Source: Troglohyphantes excavatus
Taxonomy: Eukaryota > Arthropoda > Arachnida > Araneae > Linyphiidae
Direction of reading: 5' to 3'
NCBI GenBank assembly: GCA_963932185.1
Contig: OZ010674.1
Coordinates: 32,152,683 to 32,216,682, forward strand
DNA length: 64,000 bases
The notes under the pieces were generated by a model that saw nothing but the letters and a program-made list of their open reading frames with translations, searched no databases and had not been told where the DNA came from. Within the stretch, counting starts at the first letter, position 1. Every line of letters starts with the position of its first letter. Positions 23,962-35,539 of this stretch are shown in pieces. Both the position numbers and the translations under genes were made by a program.

Positions 23962-25429
23962 GCTAAACAAGCACTGCACTACAAACTTTAATTAAAAAAA
24001 GCTATTGATAGGATTTACGAACCAAAAGTTTATGAAAATTAAAATTTGGTTGAATATTTATAATACTTAAAAAGGTTACACTGTAAATAAAAATTTATAA
24101 AATTTATTATGTATCCATTTATCTTATTAATGTATTATAATTATTTATCTCATTATTTATGATTTTAATTTATAACAATTTTTAATTTCTTGAAATATTT
24201 TAATAATTTCTTTTTTTATAATATTGATTTTTTAATTTATTTTACTCAATTTTAAAATATTTTATTGATATATTTATTTAATTAATGTCTTAATTTATTC
24301 TACTAATTTACTTAATTATTTACTTTTTTATTATTTTTATTTTTTTTATATAGTAATTAATTATTTTATTTTTGTATGTTTTTGTACATAAAATTATTTT
24401 TAAATTTATATTTTATGGGTTAACTTACTTTACTAATTAAATTTATTAATTTATATATTCAATCCGATTCTTTTATCTTATTACTATTCTTTTCTCTTAA
24501 AAAGTGGGATAAATTTTATTTTACTAGTTATTAGTTAATATGATTAACTTTCGAATAACGAACGTCAAGCAGAACACCGATGGCCATGTTTGCCGATTTA
24601 GTTATTAAAATTTATTCGTAACCTTCCATATATATAAAGAAGAAAGTTGTTCTTTCATAATTGATGGATTGATGAAAAAACTGGACGAGACTTGCAATCT
24701 TGACGTTGTTCTGTAACGAAGCTAAAAATATTCGGAAAATCTATAGAAGTTACTTTCCTTGAGTTACAATCCGTTCATAAGCAATTACTATATGCTTTTT
24801 TTTCATGGCGCGTAGCATATGAAGCGGATAATATGAATTTTTTGTATTCAATTGAATACATTTTGCTTATTAGTTGACATTTAACATATATAGTCTGATT
24901 CTTTACATTAAAAAATGTAGCATGGGATTTGATAAAATCGTAAATTCACATCTTGTGAACAGTAAATATAGATTGATGTGTTTCGATTAGATTGATATCG
25001 AATCAAAAGGGGCATATTGGTTATTTTAAATTTGAAGAAAATAATTAAAATTTACAATTTCAAAAGAAATCCGTGTTTATGAGCCTATTATTTATTATAA
25101 GCTCGCAATTTGAAATGATTTTTTTCACCTTTTGGATTAGACCATTCTTGTTTTCAAATTGTATGATTATACCTAAGTAATATACAACTGATAAACATTC
25201 AAACTGTGTTTTATAAAAATAAAAGAAAGTTTATGTCTATGGATCTCAAAACACCTACGTCATCTGCGTATAAAAGGCTGTAAATTTATATATAAGTGAT
25301 ATTAATTTTAAAATGAGGCTCGGTTTTGTAAAATTCTATTTTGTTTTTAATAAATATATAAAAATTATATAAAATATATAATATTATATATATTAATATT
25401 ATATAAAAAAATATTTCGAAGATCTTGTT

Positions 25430-25571
25430 AGAACGCGGCTTTCTAGCTTTGTTCATAGCGAGCGAGATTTAGAATAAATAGGTCTCGGCTTCGAAACTCG
25501 ATGGGGGCCTACTCATGTTTTTAAAGTATTGGCCTAATAAGTTCACCAGCAACACGGGTCCAAACAGCTAG
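25430..25571 (+). mobile_element. Helitron-like 3' terminus
   Basis: The segment ends CACGGGTCCAAACAGCTAG followed by T, the form of a Helitron 3' end (CTAG before T). About 140 bp upstream is less AT-rich (GAACGCGGCTTTCTAGC, TCGGCTTCGAAACTCGATGG). A possible 5' end TCCATATATATAAAGAAG lies at about 24625, but its preceding base does not fit A|T insertion, so I mark only the 3' part. Confidence 0.35.
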
Positions 25572-26677
25572 TATTTAATATAAATTATATTCAAATATGT
25601 AACCAAGAGAAAAGGTAAGAAATATAAATAGCTAGCCTATCAAAAATGAATCTATTTTAATAGTTACATATTTTTAAAACATTTTAAATATAAGATACCT
25701 TTAAATTTAATAGCTTATCCCATACAAATGTAAACCAAATCCACCCAATATGCTAAATGCTACTCCCTATTTAAGATAATATTAAGATAATACTCTATTT
25801 CGGATAATAAAAATATTATTAGTATTTCTTAAAATAATTTCTATAAATTTCTTTAAAAAACGACCAAATGAATTTCCTCAGTTTGACGAAATGTTTAATC
25901 GAAGCATATAACAGGTGTACGTTTCGTCTAAAGGACAAAAGTTTCGACAAATATGAGAATGCATTTTTAACAGTATTATTAGTATTTTGCTTAAACACAT
26001 TTTTGAATAATTTTCATTCCATTTATTTTTTTTACATAGACCAAACTACCAAAAAAAAAATTACGAATTGAAACTTTTAACTACCAATTACCAGTCACAA
26101 ATATACAAACAAGTTGTTAATTAATTAAAAAAATCATATCGACAGTTTAGAAAAAAAATAATAAAATGTTTTTGGGGATATAGAGAGGATTAGTTAAGCA
26201 TTATTTTTTGTACCATCAAGACACAAGAAAGAACAGTTCACCGAAGCAAGCCTCGGGTATTAGTGGATGTCATTATGAGAGGGAAGCTTGGAAAAAACTA
26301 AGATTATACTTGTTGAAAGTAACTTGATTGTTGTCAGCTTCCGATAGTAAGCCATCATTACCAGGATCAATAAAGTTAATTCCTGATTATTACATCAAGT
26401 ATGACTGACAATTGATTGAAAAGGATTATTAACTGCTTACCATACTGTCATTATTTTAAAACGCTAGCGATATATTAAAGTTATGTAAAAGCGTTATAGC
26501 CTTAATAATAGCTAATAGAGTACAATAAATTATATCCAAATGTATCTCGTAATTATTATTTTGTTGCAATTTGCATGGTGACTACAAAAAAGAATATCTT
26601 AATTTTGGAAAATATAAATCTCCGTAACAAAACAACTTTTAAAATAAGAAATTTATAATAAGATATATATTACAACA

Positions 26678-27363
26678 TTTATAATAAGAAAAGAAGATAG
26701 AATTTGCGTGTCTGTGGCACGCAAAACACTATCTTTCACTGTTCAGACATGTCTTAAAAATTATATGTAGATACCATTCAACATTTAACTGTGAACCTGA
26801 GGCTTGGAATTATAATCCCCAATTTAAAAAAATAGTATCTACATTGTTATAAAATCGTAAGATATTGACAAAAATGAACAACTTTAAAATAAATTAATGG
26901 GTTGTTTTAAACAATAACTATTATTTTTAGCAATAACTATTGTTTTCAACAATACCTATTGTTTTTAACAATGACTATTGTTTTAACAATGGCTATTGTT
27001 TTAACAATGACTATTGTTTTTAACACTGACTATTGTTTTTAACAATGACTATTGTTTTTAACAATGACTATTGTTTTTAACAATGACTATTGTTTTTAAC
27101 AATAACTGTTGTTTTTAACAATAACTATTGTTTTTAACAACTATTGTTTTTAACAGTAACTATTGTTTTTAACCATAACTAAATAACTATTTCTGACAAT
27201 TATGTTTCAACGGGAAAGCCAACAGTCGGAGATGTACCCAGAGATGTCTGAACAAAAGACCCGTTGTTTTACTTTCGAGAAAATTAAAGATAAGGAATAA
27301 ACGAGGAATAAAACCAATGGCACAAAAAAAATTAGCGCGTGTAGAACCGCGGGTATCTGCTAG
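26678..27363 (+). mobile_element. Non-autonomous Helitron-like element (HINE/DINE-like)
   Basis: The 5' end (TTTATAATAAGAAAAGAAG, then GCGTGTCTGTGGCACGCAAA) resembles TCTATAATAATAAAAGAG at 52691. The 3' end ACCGCGGGTATCTGCTAG is a typical short palindrome followed by CTAG. It sits between A (26677) and T (27364), as Helitrons insert. The interior holds an 18-bp minisatellite and a block TCGGAGATGTACCCAGAGAT shared, in inverse, with copies at 32040-32523 and 51995-52260. It codes for no Rep/helicase, so it would be mobilised in trans. Confidence 0.65.
26901..27183 (+). repeat. 18-bp palindromic minisatellite, about 14 copies
   Basis: Unit TTTTAACAATGACTATTG with length variants of 17-19 bp. 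Each unit contains AACAAT and its inverse ATTGTT, so any stretch can fold into alternate hairpins. It lies wholly inside the Helitron-like element. A short remnant (ATTGTTTTAAACAATAA) at the equivalent place in the 32040 copy shows it is an old part of the family. Confidence 0.9.
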
Positions 27364-28091
27364 TTTTACATATAATTGTAAAGATTACTTTCTTACATCT
27401 TTTTAGTTGGTAAGAAATGTCCCACGAAGCTTCCTTCATTGCGCTATAAATTTTGTTGTTGTTTATTGTTTGCTTGTTTGTGTCGAGATGACAACCGCGT
27501 AACAAAAGGCGTGCGGTTTCATTCAATTTGCAAATAGTAAATCAGTTATAACTGTTCAAGTGTTGAACATGAACTTTTTTTGTTAAAACTGAATTTGTCC
27601 TATATATATATAGCGGGGAATCGTACGTTGTTTTTGTCAATTTAGTAAAAAATTGAGTGTAAGCCCTTGCAAAAGCAAAAGTTATAATTAAAAGTGTGAC
27701 AAAGTGACTTCTTTTCGCGACATCTCTTGACAACCAAATAAACTTCCGAATGTCTTTTTTACACTGATATGCAAAATAACGTTCTAAGCTGTTTGGTTGC
27801 GGAAATAAAGCTTTTAAAATTTATTCTTCTGTACTCCCCCCTTTAAATTGAATTAGTTCTAAAAAATTAAATATTTTATATTAAATAAATGTAAATTTCA
27901 TAGTATTTATATTTTCTAAAATATACCGTTTATTGGGGTTTAAACTTTTTTTATCAATCTCAAAAAATATTATATATTGAGTCATTCCTTCCTTTAGTTA
28001 TATATTTTCAAAATTTAACGACACAAAATAATAAATAACACATGCATGGAAAATAAATAATTACTTAAGTTTTAGATTATGAACATTATTT

Positions 28092-28144
28092 GTCGTTAGT
28101 TCATTGTGTAGCTCCAAAGAGACGTTAATTCAAACAACCAACCC
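28092..28144 (+). mobile_element. SINE 3' tail relic
   Basis: CATTGTGTAGCTCCAAAGAG then ACGTTAATTCAAACAACCAACC matches the 3' end of the SINE body (TCTAGTGCGACGTTAATTAACCAACC). Only about 50 bp are recognisable. Confidence 0.5.
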
Positions 28145-31100
28145 AATATATATTACCACTGACATAAAGGAATGTGTAGTTTCTTCAACACACAGCTACA
28201 TGTAGTTGGATTGGTTGCAAATAGAAGCGTCATAAAATTTTACAACATGGTTAGCTCTGAAAAAATACTGATCTATTTACATATTTTTTTTAAATATATC
28301 GTTTTAACAATTTTCAAAGAATTATTGTAATTTAAGAATGCTCTTTAAGTGCTCTTAAATTTAAAATAAAAGAAATCAGTGTAAAAGTTTTAAAAGGGTA
28401 TCCAAAGTTATAAGAATTTTTTTTTCGTATGTAAGTTGCATATTTTTGAATAATAGCAATATAGACGATGTATTAAAGACTATATAAACGACAACTTCAA
28501 AATATCGAATTATTGTTGAATCGTGTGATTTTTTCATGTAAGAAAAAAGTGCACTTTAAATTTGCGTCTGTAGAATGGAAATCCAATTAAATGCAGCTTG
28601 AGATGTGTTTTTGATGGATGATAATAAAAATAGCTTTTTTTCTGAAAAACATCGTACTTTTATGGAAACAGAATTCGAACTAGCTATTAATTATATTTAT
28701 TCTAAAAGTATATTGCAGACTATAAGGAATAAACACCAACAAAGTCGTAAAGAAATTTTTAAATTGGAAACTTCAAAACAAAATGATCAAAGCAGTATGC
28801 TTAAAATATTTTTTTAAACTATTTTAGAAATCTACAATAAAGCGAGTAAATATTCCTTACAACGCTATTTGTTAACTATAATAAGTTTATGAAAAGATTT
28901 GACAAAGGATTTTATTTACTCTTCCAAATAGGATGATAGTTATTCGGCATTAGAATAATTTATCAGATGAACTATAAATTTAAATATTACCATGGATATA
29001 GATTCTTTTATTGTTTGTTATTCGTTAAGAAATAAATATTTAAATTACCATAGATCTTTTCCACGCTATATAACGTTGTGCGCATACTGTTTTCTCAAAT
29101 CACATTTTTTTTTAAGTGTTGATAAAAATAAAGCAAACAAAAAGGCTGTATTTAATTTAGAATTTATAATAACGACCATGAAATGTGATGACTGAAAAAA
29201 AATATATGTAATATTTCGAAATTATTTACAAATTTAGCAGAATTACTTGTAATATAAATATAATCCTGCTCAGGATAATATTTATTTTCATTTAATTTTA
29301 CTCGGTGTTGAAGTCATTTTGTATAAAGGTATTAAAGAACTTCTTTTAAATTTTAACATAAATATGCAGTGACAAATATATGTTTTTATTTTCAGTTTAA
29401 AGTAATGAAAAATTTATACCAAAGCTTCATTCACTTTATTGGAACACATTTACGCGATTCGATTATCCCACCATACGGTTCAGAGAAGTGCAAACAAAAT
29501 CTGTAATTCTTATTTGATTTTCACGCAAGTGTAGATTAATTTAGCAGCAAATGTAAACATCAATCGTTCGGAAAACTCATCTGCCAAAAAAAAAAAGGGT
29601 TCCAAAACAAATAGGCGAATAATTTTAACTTCAAAATAAAGGAAAGAAATGCTTTATTGACATTAAAGAAACAAATTTATTTAGATTCACGTTCAACATT
29701 CTGCTTACTGCGCATTTTTAATCAACTTAAACGAGGCTGAAATAAATGCTAAATAATGCATTAACCAGTATTTTCAAATTACTTTTAGACTTAACTCTTG
29801 TTTATCTTTGCTAAAATATTCGGAAGAGAAGATTCCTTTGTATCTTCAGTTTTTTCTATGTTTTCAAAACACGTTAAATTTGTCTTAGAGTCAAGTTAAA
29901 AGTTTTTGTTCCATTAGGTTTGAAAAATTGGTGGTCTTGGACTGTTATTTAAAGTCCCAGAAATGGAAAATCACCATCCAAGACATTTTGTTAAAAGCTT
30001 GCGTGATTTGGCGCAGTTATTTATGATTTCTTCACATCAACTTTCGGAAGTCAACAGTTCAGGCTTCGTATAAAAACTTTAACTTAACTTGTTAATAGGA
30101 TGTGGGATTGACTATTATTTTTCAAAAATAGGATGTTTAGGGAATAGGTAAACTTCTATTTACTTTACTTCAATATAGATTTTTTAAAAGTACCACTTTG
30201 CTTAGGTTTAATATTTCTCTAAATATTATATATACCATTTAAAAATATAGGTTATTTTAAATTATATGATCTAAGAAAACCATAGAGAAGAGTACATTAA
30301 AACTAAATAAGTTTTTCTTTGCTGATATCAGTCCAGTTTTAACATTTCAAAATATATCAGCAAATACAAATTATTCTGTTTATAAGTATAGTTAAATATT
30401 TTAATCATAAAATTTATTCATATTGCAGTTTAAAAATCTTCTTGTATAAAGCTAATATTTGTAATTTCTACAATTTCATCACTTTTATTACAATAATTTT
30501 ATTACTTTTATTTCTACATTTTCTTCACTTTTATGAAAGAATCAAAACATTGCAAACAGCAACGTCCCATTATTGGTAAATATAAATTTAAAAATGACAT
30601 ATCGTTTCCAAGTTATTTGAAACCTTAACAACAAACAGAATATTTCAGAGCCCTGTTATATCTTTTAAGTTTTTGATCTAATATATTTTTTGTTCACCCT
30701 AATACAGCTGCAATGCAGTTTAGAATTAAATTCGACATAAAACTATGTAAAAACGTGTAAATATTGCAATTGAATAAGCACGACACTGTAACGTGCTAAA
30801 GGTGCCGAATTCTTAAAATATTAGGCTGTTTGTCACTGTTCTCGAATCCACCTTAAGCTTTATGTGTTAATTTATTTATAGTAATAAAGCCGATAAGTTA
30901 AGTTCAAAATATTTATCCCTCCAGAGCCTATAGACATTTCATTACAGAATCGGCATTGCATTAGCAATGAGAGTATGTCTTCTCGTAGGGAGTTTTCATA
31001 TTTAAAGAGAGTGATTTTTGGGGATTATCTTCAATCGGATTAAGTCAGGGAAGTCAGTTAACTGATCCGAAATTATTCGACCCCAGGACTTTTTATGTGG

Positions 31101-32034
31101 AGGCACTCAAAAAACCTTAAAGTGTTTCTGTGGGAAATCTGTGCCAACGTATTCGCGTAAGCAGTTCTTATGGCTAAATAAAGACTGGAATTGTAGTCGT
31201 CAGCGAAAACAACATAAGAACTTTGTTGCTTTACAGAAAGAAACATGAATCTGATAGATAAATTATGTAGGACGGTAAAAAGAGTTTTATAGACAGGAGG
31301 CAAATTAAATACAATTAAATTGTTATAGAAAAAGGATGGTAGTTAAGAAAATTTTAAAATATAGTAATTTAAGGAAATATATTACATATATTTCATACAA
31401 ACAACCAGAACTCCGTTATTTTGAGCACCATGAGTCCTATTACATTTGGTTCAAAACCACAATAACAGTTTTCGGTTGTTCTAAACCTCAACAATCCCAT
31501 TATATGTTATTCAATGCTCCTACAATAATAGTGAAAGGAGCACTAGAAATCCGTAATAAAAGACAGGGGAAGATTGTGAAACGCGAATTGTTCGTCCTTT
31601 GTGGAACAAACCCGAATCTACATAAAAGTTGACAGTGAGTATTTTCCTTTTCCATAAAAAATTTGCTCTCAGAGTGGTGCAAACATAAAGTCAAGTTTTG
31701 AGACCAAATATCACATAAAAGCTGTTCCACGTCTCCTCACATTGAATCTTTCAAGCTTGATTTTCGGTTTTTATTTCGGGAAAATATTGAAGTTTCTTTT
31801 CTTACAATGGCTGACGACATCTTTCTTGGGTTTTGTTTGCATGCTTTGACTGTTCCTTTTGTAATGTAATGATTGAACGGTTGAAAAAGTCTACTTTGCA
31901 GTAATGTATTTTTAATCCTTATAACTGTTACACAAAATATTTTTTATTTCTTGGATCGATAATATTTTATTTAAAAATGATAAAGGGCACTTAAATGTAT
32001 TTATAAGAAAGTCTCTATATTAAAGACCATATGT
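28145..32034. other. AT-rich DNA, nothing identified
   Basis: No gene signature. The 98-codon plus frame at 31336-31632 and its 76-codon antisense partner have no recognised motif. Less AT-rich pockets occur near 29440-29580 and 30940-31070 but show no open coding structure. Confidence 0.55.
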
Positions 32035-32039
32035 TACTT

Positions 32040-32523
32040 GCGATTTCACGCGCGTTATAAAATGTCACCCCATTAGTTCTTTCACCCCATTTATTCCTTC
32101 TGTTTTATTATCTCGAAAGCAAAATAGCTGGTCTATTGCTCAGACATCTTTGGTACATATCCGAATGTTAACCTTTGCGTTAGTTTCCAAGTTAAAGCAT
32201 AACTGCAGGAAGAGTTTCTTCGCCAAAGGAATTTTCGATCGCCAACTTCAATTGTTTTAAACAATAAATAAATAATTTTAAAGTATTTTATTGCTGTCAA
32301 GATCTAATAATTTTATAACAATGTTGATACCATTTAAAAAAATAGGCATTAAAAATAGCTTCTGAAACTGTTAAGAACGAAAACCTAAACGGAATTTAAA
32401 AATGTCAAGCCTCATGTGCATGAGAGGTTGAATAGTATCTATATATAAAGTTTCATACATATTCGAGCAGTGGAATAAAATGTTTTGTGTGCTACAGATA
32501 CACACAGACTCTTTTATTATATA
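32040..32523 (-). mobile_element. Helitron-like element, second copy
   Basis: On the minus strand it starts near 32523 with ATAATAAAAGAGTCTGTGTG then GTAGCACACAAAACA, parallel to the 52691 and 26678 5' ends. It runs through an ATTGTTTTAAACAATAA minisatellite remnant to the block AGATGTCTGAGCAATAGACC and ends near 32040 with an eroded ACGCGCGTGAAATCGC tip. The order of blocks equals that of 26678-27363, which supports both as one family. Confidence 0.55.
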
Positions 32524-33907
32524 TTAAAAATTGAAAAATTATTATTTAATATGCATAATTAATTTAATTACGTATATATTAAAGAATTTTTTTAAGTATA
32601 AGAAAAAATGTAGTTAATTACGAGTAAGACTAAGGACTGAGAATTCAATAAAAGTAATGGTTAATGTTAGTATTAAAACAACGTTTCGTTATATGCAGTA
32701 TAATTCCGGTTCTGGGTCTTTAGCATGTAGCTTGTTGCCAATATTTGTGGACTATTACGCTATATATATATTTAAAATAAAGTTAGGAGTCTCGGGTTTT
32801 CTACCATGATTTAATTGTAAACGTAGTTTCAGAACGTTTGTAATTTGTGTTATCATGCATTTGTTATTGTTTGTACATTTAGAATAAATACACTTTTCGG
32901 CAAGTCAAACTGTCTTTAATTAATTAGAATGAATTTGAAGACATATAAATTTTTTTAATTTACGTTTCACAACTTTACATGTAATCTTGAGTATTTCCAC
33001 GATATAGTTGAATTTTTACCGGATAATAGCAATCGACTTAAAACTAGAATGAACTGAAATAGAATGTTACAAAAAGACTCTAAAATGTAATTGAAATTCT
33101 GGTCTCGGACAACTTATTTGTACAGTACTTGAATTTAGGTTTAATGTAATAAGTTAGTTTCTACAAATTGCATTTCGTTGTTATCTTACTTCATTGACCC
33201 TTTTATCTTTCTTTCTAAGGGATTTTCAAATATTGTTACACATCTTATTTCTAAGCGTTATAGACGTACCTTTTGTATAAGTTTAGTGTTTGAATTTAGT
33301 AGGATAAAATTTAACTCATATCCTTCTGAAAACTTAGTAGAATATTGAAAGACGTTTCATCTATATTTCAAATATAAAGATAATGCACTTGTGTTATTTA
33401 GTTAAAATATTTTATTATAAACTTTATATTAAACGGTAGCATTTTTTATGAATTCGTGTTAAAAATTTGACTTATTTTTGAATTAGTTAAACGTCAATGT
33501 ATTTTGAATGTATTAATAAATACTAAATTTTTAACCTATTATTCATATTAAAGTTCGTTTATTTAAAAATAAAAAACAACTATAGTTGTCTTGTTACAGA
33601 TATCTTCTTATTTTTTTTCCAAATATTTATTCTCATATACTTTTTACATTTTAATAATTACTTCATTTTCTATCACACTCGTACTCGTATATGATAATTC
33701 AATTCTACTTTCACAATTTGTTCTGCAAATAAGTTTTTGAATAGATTATATAAATTGTGATTGAATATAGTCATTCCAAAATCTTCTTATCGATAACAGA
33801 TAACAGCCTAGGTAAAAACACCAAATTGAATGGAAGAGTGAGTGAATATATTATGTAATTGTTATAAAAATTTACATGTCCCCTTCAACCCTTTGCTTCA
33901 CTGTTAA

Positions 33908-34334
33908 AAATTCGTCTTCATATTTGACGAAACAGACGCCCGCTATTGTCCGGATTAAATATTTTCTCAAATTGAGGAAATTGATTTTCTCGTTTTTTTA
34001 ACGAAATTTATTTCGTCGAAAATGAGGACGATTTGAAATATTATAATAATTTAATATGGACAACGAACCGCGGACATCTCGTTCCAGAGTTCAACGCTCT
34101 ATCCACTCAACCAAGAAGACTAGATTGAGTTTCGAAAATATAAATATAATAACCAAACTCGAGCTGATAATACAGAAAAGGGCCGAAAAGGAATCTGGGT
34201 AAATGCCATTCGATCAGAATTTGAGGATTTTTGTTTTGTCAAAAGTAACGTGATTCAATGAAGAAACTATTATCAAATATAACAAAAGCAGCCTCCTTGA
34301 CGATTGGAGAATTCTCAAAAATAATTTCTGAGAG
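33908..34334 (-). mobile_element. Family B element with internal tRNA-like module
   Basis: Shares with 50283-50740, in order: TTTGACGAAACAGACGCC, an AACGAAATTTATTTCGTC palindromic block, a tRNA-like module (minus, 34055-34120), GCTGATAATACAGAAAAGGG, AATTTGAGGATTTTTGTTTT and a CTGAGAG end. No reading frame. The motif TGACGAAA recurs on both strands near the ends. Borders and target duplication are not resolved. Confidence 0.6.
34055..34120 (-). other. tRNA-like module of family B (decayed)
   Basis: On the minus strand, TTGAGTGGATAGAGCGTTG is an A-box-like D-arm, followed by AACTCTGGAACGAGATGT and GCGGTTCGTTG (B box with a mutation). The better preserved sister at 50453-50522 shows the same layout. 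Confidence 0.5.
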
Positions 34335-34474
34335 ACATTCAATCACTAACAATAATATTCTTATTAATTTCATACTATTATCCCCTCACTATAACTTAAA
34401 ATTCTATACAAGAAATATAACATCAACAGTTTCGAAGGTTCAAAACAAAAAAAGAAATCAATATTAGTCCATTG

Positions 34475-34800
34475 CTTTAAACAGAACACCACTCCTCATC
34501 CACTTCCCAACCTCTCCAGTTTTCGACCATCCCCCGACCATCCCCACCTAGATGTCAAACCCAGCCCCCGAGACATCAAACAGCACCGAACACCTCCACA
34601 ATGCCAACCACTTCCCTTCGTTCTCAAATAACCCAGCGACTATTTTCCTTCCCATCAAGTCCAGAACCCGCATCGACAAGTTGGAAGGGTAAAACCCATT
34701 AGCAGATTGTGGGCAAACGGGGACGGCCCCACTGACAACCCGAAGGCTCTAAGTGGGCAACTGTGTTTCCTGGAGATCGGGTTCCACACCTTTTTTCAAT
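34475..34800. other. GC-richer, C-biased island
   Basis: About 330 bp markedly richer in C and G than its surroundings, with strong C bias on the plus strand (CGACCATCCCCCGACCATCC). No long frame, repeat copy, TIR or LTR is visible. It might be an unrecognised transposon interior (compare 700-1700) or a single-copy exon or regulatory island. Confidence 0.5.
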
Positions 34801-35079
34801 CGACAGTTATGACGGTTATTTTTTTATTTATGTTATTGTAGATGTTTTTTTTTTATAATGGAAGTATCTTTGGTGATGTCAAATATTTAGGGATAAAAAC
34901 AATCGTTTTTATCTATAAAAGTTGGTAATGTTATTACCATTGTAACACTTTGAAATAGGGGTGGGGCTAAAAAGCATAATTAAAAGGCATGCATAAATAA
35001 TCTTTATTATTATGGTAGTTATTATTTAACATTACTTACTAGCCAAAGTTATACAATATGTTAATTTATGAATTGTTTC

Positions 35080-35365
35080 TGATGGTATCATACACGTAAA
35101 AATAAGTATTTAAAAATAAGTAAAGAGTAGATGCTTCCCTACTTAGGCTTTCAACAAATATTGACAATTACAAACAAGTCTACTGGGAATCGAACCCAGA
35201 TCCTCAGAACCCGCAGTACAGTGCCTTATCCTTTAAACTATTAGGGCGACATTAAGAAGTTATAAACAGAAGAAATGTTAAAACGGTGTGCCAAAAGAAT
35301 AGGAAGTAAGATAAGTGAGTTGTAATAACTCAGTTGCTATTTAAGAATTCGATTTTATTAAGCAT
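35080..35365 (-). mobile_element. Family A element, middle fragment with tRNA-like module
   Basis: Aligns with the 54330-54955 copy: ACACGTAAAAATAAG, TATTGACAATTACAA, the tRNA-like module (35179-35250), AGAAGTTATAAACAGAAGAA, AATAGGAAGTAAGATAA and GAGTTGTAATAACTCAG. Both termini are missing. Confidence 0.65.
35179..35250 (-). other. tRNA-like module of family A
   Basis: Read on the minus strand: GTCGCCCTAATAGTTTAAAGGATAAGG gives a D-arm-like start, followed by CTGGGTTCGATTCCCAGTAG, a paired T-arm and B box. The T-arm pairing is intact while the A box has drifted. Not a complete tRNA. Confidence 0.6.
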
Positions 35366-35428
35366 CATATTTTATCATCATTATTTGGGCATCATATTTT
35401 AAAAATCCGCAATTCGTGAGACTGACAA

Positions 35429-35537
35429 ATTGTTAAATAAATATTAATTATTAATTAAACTAAATTATAAAAATAATTGTTAAATAAATAATAATTATTA
35501 ATTAAACTAAATTATAAAAATAATTGTTAAATAAATT
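35429..35537 (+). repeat. 47-bp tandem repeat, 2.3 copies
   Basis: Units start ATTGTTAAATAAAT at 35429, 35476 and 35523, almost identical. Simple local duplication in AT-rich DNA. Confidence 0.9.
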
Positions 35538-35539
35538 TT

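Larger units (their letters stand above)
23583..23983 (+). mobile_element. Miniature LTR element with tRNA-like DNA in its LTRs (candidate)
   Basis: Two diverged direct repeats, 23583-23711 and 23816-23983, both begin TGTCCGACT and end ACTACA with a shared CTGYACTACA. The interior is only 104 bp and starts TTGGTGACCCGGCC, a tRNA-Trp-type primer site one base in, as in CsRn1-type elements. Each LTR contains GGGTTCGATTCC in a tRNA-like context. The left LTR has lost about 40 bp relative to the right. No target duplication is visible, so the borders are provisional. An alternative is a tandem pair of SINEs. Confidence 0.55.

Noticed and set aside
31336..31632. 98-codon plus-strand frame
   Set aside because: Composition is typical of AT-rich random sequence, no motif, and an antisense frame of similar length overlaps.
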